From: Desulfobacterales bacterium
Lineage (GTDB): Bacteria > Desulfobacterota > Desulfobacteria > Desulfobacterales > JAIPEE01
DNA: 64,000 nt
Assembly: GCA_021737275.1 (NCBI GenBank)
Contig: JAIPEE010000004.1
Location: 1-64,000 of the forward strand
Reading direction: 5' to 3'
This document shows, in pieces, positions 42,094 to 50,586 of the stretch. Under the pieces are notes generated by a model. The model saw only the letters and a program-made list of their open reading frames with translations. It made no database searches and had not been told where the DNA came from. Position 1 is the first letter of the stretch; every line of letters begins with the position of its first letter. The position numbers were made by a program, and so were the translations under genes.

Positions 42094-44046
42094 TTACAAC
42101 TGATCAGGTTTAACAACAGGGCCGAACCTTTCTTTAAGTTCCGTAAGACCCTTGTGCTGTTTGTCCAAAATCAAAAACAGTTGCTCAGGAAGATTGCTTT
42201 CCTGCCCATATGCTTCCCTCTGGAGCTCATTTCTGGCAATAATATTGTCGAGATACAGAGAAAACTGTTTTTCATATAAATCTTCAGAATAATCTTTATC
42301 AATGATCGTTTTGAAAAGATCCTTAAGATCATTATATTTCGGAAGCTCACCGATGGGTGTTTTAATGGTTTCAACTTCTCCGTGAGCTTTTCTTTCCAGC
42401 CATGCGAGCCAGACCTTTACATCTTTTTTCTCACCCAGCAACTTCTTGGAATCACCACCTCTGGATTCATGTGTCAGAAAGTAGTTCAGTCCGGCCAGTA
42501 CCGGTTTTTTGTCAGCTGCAATCTTTTCATTTCCAAAAAACTTGAACTGGGCATCCATGTAATCTGCCAGAGAGCCGGGGATGAATGGTGCATTCGCCCA
42601 TGGGGCACGTTTGACACCCCTGGCGCCAACTTCAGTTGCGGTTGCAGCAGAAACAATACAGGCGCCTATCACAACACCCTCTTCAGGTGTATTGGCAGCC
42701 CATACCGGCGGCATGGTATCACTGTCTCTTCCACTGTAAGTAACAACGCGGGTTTCAGCACCGGCCGGATCTTCTGCTGTTTCACTATAATTAGCCAGAG
42801 CGGTGGATGAAAGGGTACATCTTGCGTTTGGGTGAGATATTGGAATGGCTTTCCCATTCTCATCAACCATGCCCTGTTCCCATTCCCCCTGAAAGTTCTT
42901 ACCCTTTGCCGGTGCCTCTTCACCATTACCGGTCCAGTGCGGTATACCATTTTCATCAATAAGTACATTGGACCAGATAACTTCAGTAGACTCATTTCTG
43001 AGCAGTTTCATCAGCTCAGGGTCACCCTCCCAGTTAACATCTTCCACAATACCGAAAATACCGCATTCCGGGTTAACGGATCTGATTGATCCGTTTTCGT
43101 CAATCCACATCTGGGCAAGGTCATCACCTACAAAATGGTTTCCGGCCATGGCAGTTGTAGTTTTACCGCATCCACTGGGTGCTGCACCGGTAAACCATGT
43201 AATACGGCCACCAGGGCCGTCAATACCGGTAATAAACATATGCTCGGAAAGTTCTTTTCCCCTGTTTTCATAAACCGATTTATCAACGGAAAATCGATGA
43301 TTCCCCTTTTTCAGCAGCAAGGTGTTGCCCGCATAGGTACAGTACATACTGTATGTGGTCCAGTGACTGCGATCCATAAAAACACGGGCGTTGGGCAAAT
43401 CTTCTGCCCGGTTCAGACCTTCACTGTGAATATTTGTATAAAAATGACCAAGGCGTACAACTTCTTTATCAAACGCTTCAAAACAGTTTCTGTAAAGAAT
43501 TTCTGCACTGTGTGATACATATGCAGAGCTTGTAATTTCCAGTGCCGGGTTTGATACCGGGCTGCCGACCGGGCCGCGTGTATAACAGCCGACGATCATC
43601 ACCATGTCTTTCATGATGCCGGTCATTTTTTCGCGAAGCTCAATCAGCGCATTATCCCGAAAAAGCTTGTTGGCCAGAGAACTGATCTCCTCACCTTCGT
43701 TGGCAATATAAAATGTCCGGTCAACAATACGACCCTGTTCCGCCTTAAGATCATAATGAATGGTATGATCTTTCATGGGCAGGTTGGCCTCTTCGCCTTT
43801 TTCCCATGCAAGATACCTGATAAACTGAACATCTTCTCTGGATCCTGAATTGATAAAGATTGTTTTGGGTCGGCACATAGCCGCTGCATTTGCAATTTTT
43901 AACAGTGCTTCAGGGGTTGTAATTTTTTTAAGTTTTTCCCGATTGGAATCATCCGAGAGCTTTTCGATATACGCAATCGCATCCTCAACTGTCTTGATTC
44001 CGCCAATTTCCTGTACAATATCTATTCCTTGATTCCTTACCAGCAT
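42094..44046 (-). CDS. pckG: Phosphoenolpyruvate carboxykinase (GTP)
   Basis: A 650-residue GTP-dependent PEPCK that interconverts oxaloacetate and PEP. It has the P-loop GAAPSGCGKTTTAM near residue 285, preceded by MFITGIDGPGGRITWFTG, metal-site residues in FVGDDLAQMW, and GTP-type sequences near GYSGRDSDTMPPVW-like regions. Full length, cytoplasmic. It stands alone with a terminator, and its upstream spacer carries no recognised operator. Confidence 0.96.
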   Translation of the reverse strand: MLVRNQGIDIVQEIGGIKTVEDAIAYIEKLSDDSNREKLKKITTPEALLKIANAAAMCRPKTIFINSGSREDVQFIRYLAWEKGEEANLPMKDHTIHYDLKAEQGRIVDRTFYIANEGEEISSLANKLFRDNALIELREKMTGIMKDMVMIVGCYTRGPVGSPVSNPALEITSSAYVSHSAEILYRNCFEAFDKEVVRLGHFYTNIHSEGLNRAEDLPNARVFMDRSHWTTYSMYCTYAGNTLLLKKGNHRFSVDKSVYENRGKELSEHMFITGIDGPGGRITWFTGAAPSGCGKTTTAMAGNHFVGDDLAQMWIDENGSIRSVNPECGIFGIVEDVNWEGDPELMKLLRNESTEVIWSNVLIDENGIPHWTGNGEEAPAKGKNFQGEWEQGMVDENGKAIPISHPNARCTLSSTALANYSETAEDPAGAETRVVTYSGRDSDTMPPVWAANTPEEGVVIGACIVSAATATEVGARGVKRAPWANAPFIPGSLADYMDAQFKFFGNEKIAADKKPVLAGLNYFLTHESRGGDSKKLLGEKKDVKVWLAWLERKAHGEVETIKTPIGELPKYNDLKDLFKTIIDKDYSEDLYEKQFSLYLDNIIARNELQREAYGQESNLPEQLFLILDKQHKGLTELKERFGPVVKPDQL

Positions 44047-44199
44047 TTCGTCTATCTCCTTAAACAGAATTTAACACATATATTTTCAATCTAAACAGTA
44101 TTAAATTCCATAGCATCTTATTACAATATCGTCCAAGTTTCTTTTGGGTTCATGATGAACATGATCCTGATCCCGCCAGTATTTGATACTGCCGTTAAA

Positions 44200-44856
44200 T
44201 CATTGCCGATCTCTCTGACACTCAAACCTTTCCTGAACCGGCATGTTCTGCCTGAGCCAGGTAATAATCTTGTCAATTTCTTCCTGAATTTCCTTTAAAG
44301 CCTTTCCCCGGTGACTGACACTGCTTTTCTCATCAATGGAAATTTCAGCAAATGTTTTTTTTAAATCCGGATAATAAAATACCGGGTCGTATCCGAATCC
44401 ATTTTCACCCGAAGGTTCTTCCGTTATAAGCCCCTTACAATCAGCTTCATAGGTAAGTGCCGGTCCGGGTGGTGTGGCAATTGAAATAACACATTTAAAA
44501 GCGGCGTTCCTGTTTTCAACGCCCGTCATCTCTTCGAGCAGTTTTTTGCATCGATCCTCATCAGTTGCGTCTTCGCCGGCATAACGGGCAGAATGAACAC
44601 CCGGTGCACCATCCAGCGCTTCTACTACCAGGCCGGAATCATCGGCCAGCACAGGCATACCCAGAAATCTGGCGGTCATACTTGCCTTTTTATAAGCATT
44701 TTCTTCAAATGTATTGCCATCTTCGACGATCTCAGGAATCGGTCCAAAGTCATCAAGATTTTTTATGTTTACCGGAAACGGTTCAAGCAGTCTTGTAATT
44801 TCTTCAATTTTGCCCTTGTTGCGGGTTGCAACAACGATAGTAACAGATTTATTCAT
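44200..44856 (-). CDS. rdgB: XTP/dITP diphosphatase (HAM1/RdgB)
   Basis: 218 residues from the ATG at 44856. It hydrolyses ITP, XTP and deoxy forms to protect nucleic acids. It shows the N-terminal VVATRNKGKIEEI, ADDSGLVVEALDGAPGVHSARYAG (metal and substrate site, given here in two parts: ADDSGLVVEALDG and APGVHSARYAG) and FGYDPVFYYPD. The C-terminal 15 residues (NMPVQERFECQRDRQ) extend past the usual end. Divergent from iorA. A 15-bp palindrome (CAGTAT-TTG-ATACTG, 44177-44191) lies just past its stop. Confidence 0.93.
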   Translation of the reverse strand: MNKSVTIVVATRNKGKIEEITRLLEPFPVNIKNLDDFGPIPEIVEDGNTFEENAYKKASMTARFLGMPVLADDSGLVVEALDGAPGVHSARYAGEDATDEDRCKKLLEEMTGVENRNAAFKCVISIATPPGPALTYEADCKGLITEEPSGENGFGYDPVFYYPDLKKTFAEISIDEKSSVSHRGKALKEIQEEIDKIITWLRQNMPVQERFECQRDRQ

Positions 44857-44910
44857 AGATACCCTTACTGTTAAAAATATAAACAATTATAGCATGTTTG
44901 GCGCCATTTG

Positions 44911-44960
44911 ATTGCATATAAATCATGGAAAAATATTTGTAAAGTGAATTTATATGCAAT
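44911..44960. promoter_or_regulatory. Long inverted repeat between rdgB and iorA
   Basis: Perfect 13-bp arms ATTGCATATAAAT (44911-44923) and its complement (44948-44960), 24 nt apart. It lies between divergent genes, about 30-40 nt upstream of the iorA promoter candidate. It could be a paired operator or a hairpin; the motif is not recognised. Confidence 0.5.
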
Positions 44961-44987
44961 TGAGGGTTTGCTTCCGTAAGAAAAGGC

Positions 44988-45015
44988 TTTACACAAAAGA
45001 TTAGCCTGATATATA
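44988..45015 (+). promoter_or_regulatory. Candidate promoter of iorAB
   Basis: TTTACA (44988-44993), 16-nt spacer, TATATA (45010-45015), about 75 nt before the iorA start. Confidence 0.4.
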
Positions 45016-45096
45016 AACGACTGTTTTAAGCTATAGTAAAAAGCGCTGTAAAAACAGCCATATGATGTAATATATAATTTTAGCAAGGGAAAGACT

Positions 45097-46944
45097 ATGC
45101 ACAAACTACTTGAAAATCAAACAGGTAAACAGGTGCTGCTTCTTGGAAATGAAGCCATTGCCCGCGGTGCAATCGAAGCCGGCCTGTCCATGGCAGCCAC
45201 ATATCCCGGCACGCCTTCATCTGAAATTTCCCTGAATCTGTTTCAGATGTCCAGGGAAAGCAACCTCTATTTTGAATATAGCACCAATGAAAAAGTGGCT
45301 ATGGAAATGACTGCCGCCGCTGCAAACAGCGGATTGAGAAGCATGTGCATCATGAAGCATGTTGGTATGAACGTTGCCGCCGATGCCATGATGACCCTGG
45401 CTTATGTCGGCGTCAAGGCCGGCATGGTCATAATCGTAGCAGATGACCCTTTCATGTTTTCGAGCCAGAATGAACAGGATAGCCGCTACTATGCAAAACT
45501 TTCGGGCCTGCCCATGCTGGAACCATCTTCGGTTGAAGAAGCCAAGTCCATGATGTCTTATGCATTTGACCTTTCGGAAAAACTGAAGGAACCGGTTATC
45601 TTCAGAACCACTACCCGTATTAACCATTCTACAGCCGTAGTTACATATAACGATATCCCTGAACGGAAAACCAAAGGAAACTTTGTTAAAGATCCCTTTA
45701 ATCTGGTGACGGTTCCGGCAATATCCAGAAAACTGCACATCAAGCTTCTTGAAAATATGGATACGGCCTGTGAAATAGGTTCAACGTCTGAATATAACTT
45801 TATTGAAGGCGATGGCACGCTTGGCATTATCTGTAATGGCGTCAGTTATAGTTATGTTTGTGATGCCATAGCTGACCTTGATCAGACAGACAAAATCAAA
45901 ATTTTGCGCCTCGGACTTTCCCATCCCATGCCTGAAAAACCGGTAAAAGATTTTGTTAAATCCTGTGACAAAGTGCTTGTCGTTGAAGAGGGTGAACCTT
46001 ACATGGAAGAAGCGGTTCGATCCCTTGCACAGGAAGAAGGCTTGACGATCTCAATAAAAGGTAAGGGCAAGGAACTTTTTTCAAGGCGCAATGAATATGA
46101 CCCCGGCCTGGTAAGGGGAATGATTGCCAAATATTTTGGTATCGATTATGAAGCACCGGAAGTGCCGGATCTTTCAGATTTGCCTGAAATGCCCCAGCGG
46201 CCACCGACACTTTGTGCCGGATGCTCTCACCGGGCAACTTACACCGCTGTTAAAAAAGCTGCTGAAGGTATGGACACCGTATATCCCGCGGATATCGGCT
46301 GTTATACACTTGGATTCTTACCGCCGCTTCAGATGGGAGATTTTCTGCTCTGTATGGGATCTTCGGTCGGCACCTCCTGTGGATTTGCACAGGCGACCGA
46401 TCAAAAAGTAATCTCTTTTATTGGCGATTCTACATTCTTCCATTCCGGAATTCCCGGCCTGGTCAATGCAGTTTTCAATAAACATAATTTCACACTGGTC
46501 ATTATGGATAACAGCACCACCGCGATGACCGGCCACCAGCCCCACCCCGGCGTTGATATGGAAGAGCTTAATATGCCTGATTTCGGCCGCGTCTCCATTG
46601 AAGCGATGGTCAAAGCCGCCGGTGTTGAACATATATCCGTCATCAAACCGTTCAACATCAAGAAGAGTGTCGCGACAATTAAAGAAGCACTTGAATTTGA
46701 AGGTGTATCCGTTGTTATCTCCCGGGAAGTTTGTGCGCTTTATGCAAAAGCGCTGAAAAAACCGAAACGCAATGTATTTATGGTCAGCGACAAATGTAAA
46801 AATCATAAAAACTGTGTGAATGAACTGGGATGCCCGGCATTTTTTCTTCATGAGGGACGGGTAAATATTGATCCGGATATTTGTGTGGGGTGTTCCATCT
46901 GCGCACAAGTATGCCCGGAACATGCAATCAGACCTCTAAAATAA
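45097..46944 (+). CDS. iorA: Indolepyruvate ferredoxin oxidoreductase alpha subunit
   Basis: A 615-residue thiamine-pyrophosphate enzyme that oxidatively decarboxylates aryl-pyruvates to aryl-acetyl-CoA with ferredoxin as acceptor. The N-terminal pyrimidine-binding domain begins with EAGLSMAATYPGTPSSEI. The TPP/Mg site is ADIGCYTLGF, then ISFIGDSTFFHSG and MDNSTTAMTGH. Residues from about 565 hold two ferredoxin-like clusters (CKNHKNCVNELGCP and CVGCSICAQVCP). It forms an operon with iorB, 21 nt downstream. Typical of anaerobes degrading amino acids or making aryl acids. Confidence 0.95.
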   Translation: MHKLLENQTGKQVLLLGNEAIARGAIEAGLSMAATYPGTPSSEISLNLFQMSRESNLYFEYSTNEKVAMEMTAAAANSGLRSMCIMKHVGMNVAADAMMTLAYVGVKAGMVIIVADDPFMFSSQNEQDSRYYAKLSGLPMLEPSSVEEAKSMMSYAFDLSEKLKEPVIFRTTTRINHSTAVVTYNDIPERKTKGNFVKDPFNLVTVPAISRKLHIKLLENMDTACEIGSTSEYNFIEGDGTLGIICNGVSYSYVCDAIADLDQTDKIKILRLGLSHPMPEKPVKDFVKSCDKVLVVEEGEPYMEEAVRSLAQEEGLTISIKGKGKELFSRRNEYDPGLVRGMIAKYFGIDYEAPEVPDLSDLPEMPQRPPTLCAGCSHRATYTAVKKAAEGMDTVYPADIGCYTLGFLPPLQMGDFLLCMGSSVGTSCGFAQATDQKVISFIGDSTFFHSGIPGLVNAVFNKHNFTLVIMDNSTTAMTGHQPHPGVDMEELNMPDFGRVSIEAMVKAAGVEHISVIKPFNIKKSVATIKEALEFEGVSVVISREVCALYAKALKKPKRNVFMVSDKCKNHKNCVNELGCPAFFLHEGRVNIDPDICVGCSICAQVCPEHAIRPLK

Positions 46945-46965
46945 ATTTTTTAAGGACTATATATA

Positions 46966-47565
46966 ATGGAAACAAAAAGATTAATTATAGTAGCCGTTGG
47001 CGGACAGGGAAACCTTTTGTCTTCAAGAATTTTAGGTGAGGCGGCGCTGCTTTCCGATGTCCCGGTTCGTATGAGTGAAATTCACGGCATGGCCCAGCGC
47101 GGTGGCGTTGTAGAATCAGCCATCGTTTTTGGCGATGCAAAAAGCACCATTATTTCAGATGGTGAAGCTGATCTGCTGGTAGGCTTTGAGCCACTGGAAA
47201 CCATGCGTGCCCTTAACAGGTGTAATGCCGGTACCACTGTAATCACCAGCATTTCGCCGTTATCACCGTTTACCGTAACAATTGGCAGGGGCACCTATCC
47301 CAAACTGAGTAAGATCAAGGAGATGATAAGCACCAAAACAAAAAAACTGATTGCCTATGATGCAGCAGCCGTAGCAAAGGAAGCCGGAAGTGTTTTATCC
47401 GTTAATGTTGTGCTTCTTGGATCTCTTATTCAAACTGAAGTTTTACCAATCTCTGCCGATGCTGTAAAAGAGGCCATTCAAAAACGTGTCAAACCGGCGT
47501 TTGTTGATATGAACCTGGGAGCTTTTGAATTGGGCTTTAATGCGGCCGCAGGTGCAGGTAAGTAA
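46966..47565 (+). CDS. iorB: Indolepyruvate ferredoxin oxidoreductase beta subunit
   Basis: A 199-residue gamma-type domain of 2-oxoacid:ferredoxin oxidoreductases, pairing with IorA. It shows VAVGGQGNLLSSRILGEAA, EIHGMAQRGGVVESAIVFGD and DLLVGFEPLETMRAL. Full length. An 8-bp perfect hairpin (TGTTTATT, 47594-47601 with 47606-47613) follows but lacks a T-run. Confidence 0.94.
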   Translation: METKRLIIVAVGGQGNLLSSRILGEAALLSDVPVRMSEIHGMAQRGGVVESAIVFGDAKSTIISDGEADLLVGFEPLETMRALNRCNAGTTVITSISPLSPFTVTIGRGTYPKLSKIKEMISTKTKKLIAYDAAAVAKEAGSVLSVNVVLLGSLIQTEVLPISADAVKEAIQKRVKPAFVDMNLGAFELGFNAAAGAGK

Positions 47566-47706
47566 AAAATCAGATGTTTTTTTGGCATGGCAGTGTTTAT
47601 TCTTTAATAAACAGGCAAAACCCTTTCTTTAGAAATTCTTAAGTGTAAATCCCGGTGCCTTTAAAACGGCTCCGGATAAATATAAACCGAATAAGATTAT
47701 CTTTAT

Positions 47707-48717
47707 ATGGAAAGTTTTAAAAAGAGAATACTGCTGGTTATCTTTACCATTTTCATGGTTATTATGGCTGGCACTTTCGGATATTACTTCCTGTATGAAG
47801 GTCATCATACCATGATTGATTGTCTATATATGACGGTCATTTCGTTAACCAGTGTGGGCTACGGTGAAGTCCTCCAAGTATCGGGGAATGTTCCTGCCCA
47901 GATTTTTACCATTGCACTTATACTGCTCGGTATGGGTGTCATTCTTTATGGATTTACAACGGTTGCGGCACTATTCATTGAAGGTGAGCTTTCAGGTTTT
48001 TTAAGGAAAAAGAAGATGGATAAGCAAATAGAAAAACTCAAAAATCATTATATTATCTGCGGCGGCGGTGAAACAGGCCGCCCTCTTCTGCGCGAACTGA
48101 TCGCGAACCGCGAACCGGTCGTATTAATTGAGGCCGATGAAAAAAATATTGAACGCTGCAAGGAGATTGCAAACCTGCTCTATATAAATGGCGATGCGAC
48201 CGATGACCGGAACCTGGTTGATGCAGGAATTGAGATTGCTGCAGGAATTATTATCTCGCTGCCATCCGATAAAGATAATCTCTATATCACTATGACTGCC
48301 CGGATGCTGAACAGCAAGGTTCGCATAATCAGCAGAATGACAGATTCTTCCCTAAAACCAAAACTTTTAAAAGCCGGCGCAGACAGCGTGGTTTCACCCA
48401 ATAGCATCGGCGCCCTCAGAATGGTATCGGAAATGATCCGTCCTGAAGCGGTCAACTTTCTTGATCAGATGCTCAGACATGATACCGGAAATATCCGGAT
48501 ACATCAGATCTCAATTTCTGAGAAGTCCTCGGTAAAAGGGAAACCCATCATGGAGTCAGGGATCAAAAACAAGTTTGATCTGCTTGTGCTCGGCGCAAAA
48601 TATAATTCAGATAAAATAACTTTTAATCCACCGCCGTCATATGTTCTTGAACCGGGGATGACGCTGATTGTAATGGGTGAGATGAATAATATTGCAAAAG
48701 CAAAGGCAGTTTTTTAA
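47707..48717 (+). CDS. Potassium channel with RCK/TrkA regulatory domains
   Basis: A 336-residue two-helix ion channel. TM1 is near residues 8-28, the pore loop has the selectivity sequence TSVGYGE near residue 47, and TM2 is near 66-88. A cytoplasmic TrkA-N Rossmann domain (HYIICGGGETGRPLLREL) and a TrkA-C domain at the end follow. It should be a ligand-gated K+ channel. The next gene, an amidohydrolase, begins 43 nt later; no functional link is obvious. Confidence 0.92.
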   Translation: MESFKKRILLVIFTIFMVIMAGTFGYYFLYEGHHTMIDCLYMTVISLTSVGYGEVLQVSGNVPAQIFTIALILLGMGVILYGFTTVAALFIEGELSGFLRKKKMDKQIEKLKNHYIICGGGETGRPLLRELIANREPVVLIEADEKNIERCKEIANLLYINGDATDDRNLVDAGIEIAAGIIISLPSDKDNLYITMTARMLNSKVRIISRMTDSSLKPKLLKAGADSVVSPNSIGALRMVSEMIRPEAVNFLDQMLRHDTGNIRIHQISISEKSSVKGKPIMESGIKNKFDLLVLGAKYNSDKITFNPPPSYVLEPGMTLIVMGEMNNIAKAKAVF

Positions 48718-48760
48718 AAATCTTGAATTTCGGTTTTTCTTTATCGGAGACAGGAGAAAT

Positions 48761-50551
48761 ATGTGTAATAATCAATTTTCATCTCTGATATTATTAATAT
48801 TTATAATTGCAGGTTGTGCCACGGGATCGGATATCGTTGGCACAGGCGAAAAAGCAGCAGATACTGTTCTTCTGAAAGGCCAAATCTATACTGTGGATAA
48901 CCTAAAAAGCTGGGCAGAAGCAGTTGCCATTGAAGATGGAACAATTGTTTTTGTCGGTTCAACGAAAGAGATATCTCCCTATATCGGCCCACAAACAGAA
49001 ATCATAAATCTTAAAGGTAAGTTTGCAATGCCTTCATTTGTGGATGGCCACATGCATCCGGGATGGAGTGCATATACCTATTTATATCAGGCTGCACTTT
49101 ATGATTTATATACCACTGAACAATATCTCGATAAAATCAGAGAATTTGCTGACGAGAATCCGAATTTAAAAGGGATTATGGGCGCAGGTTTTTATAGGTC
49201 CGTTTTCGATTCTAACGGACCAAAGAAAGAGTGGCTTGATGAGATCAGCACAGAACACCCTATTGCAGTCACATCCAATGACGGTCACTCCATGTGGGTT
49301 AATTCAAAGACACTTGAAATGATCGGTATTACAAAAGACACACCCGATCCTAAAGGCGGCGTTATAAAAAGGGATCCTGAAACAGGGGAACCGTCAGGCT
49401 TGCTGCATGAATATGGTGCGATGAATCTTGTCTGGGATATTTTTCCGGCAGCAACAAAGGCAGAATACAAAAAATCGCTGTTGTGGCTTCAGGATTGGCT
49501 GAACGCCGAAGGAATTACTACTGCCCATGATGCGTGGTTGGAGTTTGATCCTAATTACTATGAGGCTTATCAAGAACTGGCCGAAGAAGGTAAGTTAACG
49601 GTTCGCTACAGAGGATCATGGTATATTGAACCAACTGATGACTTTATGGAACAGATTGAACAGGGCGTTGAACTGGCAAAGAAATTCAATCATCCACATT
49701 TTAAGGCGCACTCCTTTAAATTCTTTGCTGATCAGGTAATAGAGGGAGAAACCGCTTTTCTGGTTGAACCTTACGCACACAGGCTTGATTATTATGGCCA
49801 GAAAACATGGACCGATGAAGAGATGGTGGACGCATTTTCCAAAGTAGACAAAGCCGGGCTACAGATCCATGTCCATGTTATCGGAGACGGTGCAGCAAAA
49901 TATACGGTTAAGGCCCTTGAAAAAACTCAGGAGATCAATGGTGAAAGGGATTCCAGGCACTCGTTTGCTCATGTCCAGATGGCAAAACCGGAAGATGTAA
50001 AAAAAATGGGCGAACTGGGCTTAAGCGCACACATGAGCCAGTACTGGATGAATATAGACGAGTACTTTTGGGATTTCTACCTGCCCTATCTCGGCCCCGA
50101 ACGCGCTTTTAACGAAACATACCCCCATAAAAGTCTTTTTGATGCCGGTGTTAATGTAACAGTTGCGAGTGACTTCAATGTTTCTAAACCCGATGTTATG
50201 TTTGCCATATACAGCGGGATGAAAAGGATACTTCCTATTGGAAAATACATGGAATGGTATGGATATGATCCCAAATACCGTTATGTAACCAACCCTGATG
50301 CAGAGCTCAGAAAATATGATATGAGCTATCTGCCGCCGGCAAGTGAATGTGTAAGCCTCGATGAAATGGTGGCAGCCGCAACAATTAACGGGGCATATGC
50401 TAATTTTCTTGAGAATGAAGTCGGCTCAATTGAGGTGGGTAAAAAAGCGGATATTGTAGTACTGAGTAAAAATATTTTTAAAATCGATACAGAAGAAATT
50501 CCCAATGTTGAAATTGAGATGACTTTTTTTGAGGGAAAAAGAGTGTATTGA
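48761..50551 (+). CDS. Lipoprotein amidohydrolase (YtcJ-like)
   Basis: 596 residues from the ATG at 48761, which follows AGGAG. It has a lipoprotein signal peptide (SLILLIFIIAGC, lipobox IIAGC), so it is an envelope lipoprotein. The rest is the amidohydrolase_3/YtcJ family: metal motif SFVDGHMHPGW, a Lys-equivalent segment KAHSFKFFADQV, HVHVIGDGAAKYTV, HSFAHVQM and VASDFNVSKPD, closing with the GSIEVGKKADIVVLSKN beta-sandwich piece. Substrates of this family are mostly unknown (N-acyl amino acids or formamides in studied cases). Confidence 0.9.
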   Translation: MCNNQFSSLILLIFIIAGCATGSDIVGTGEKAADTVLLKGQIYTVDNLKSWAEAVAIEDGTIVFVGSTKEISPYIGPQTEIINLKGKFAMPSFVDGHMHPGWSAYTYLYQAALYDLYTTEQYLDKIREFADENPNLKGIMGAGFYRSVFDSNGPKKEWLDEISTEHPIAVTSNDGHSMWVNSKTLEMIGITKDTPDPKGGVIKRDPETGEPSGLLHEYGAMNLVWDIFPAATKAEYKKSLLWLQDWLNAEGITTAHDAWLEFDPNYYEAYQELAEEGKLTVRYRGSWYIEPTDDFMEQIEQGVELAKKFNHPHFKAHSFKFFADQVIEGETAFLVEPYAHRLDYYGQKTWTDEEMVDAFSKVDKAGLQIHVHVIGDGAAKYTVKALEKTQEINGERDSRHSFAHVQMAKPEDVKKMGELGLSAHMSQYWMNIDEYFWDFYLPYLGPERAFNETYPHKSLFDAGVNVTVASDFNVSKPDVMFAIYSGMKRILPIGKYMEWYGYDPKYRYVTNPDAELRKYDMSYLPPASECVSLDEMVAAATINGAYANFLENEVGSIEVGKKADIVVLSKNIFKIDTEEIPNVEIEMTFFEGKRVY

Positions 50552-50586
50552 TCCTAACCCTGAAAGACAGGTTTTAAAAATAGATT

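Noticed and set aside
47594-47613. Hairpin after iorB as an intrinsic terminator
   Set aside because: The 8-bp AT-rich stem has no T-run, so it is too weak to call.
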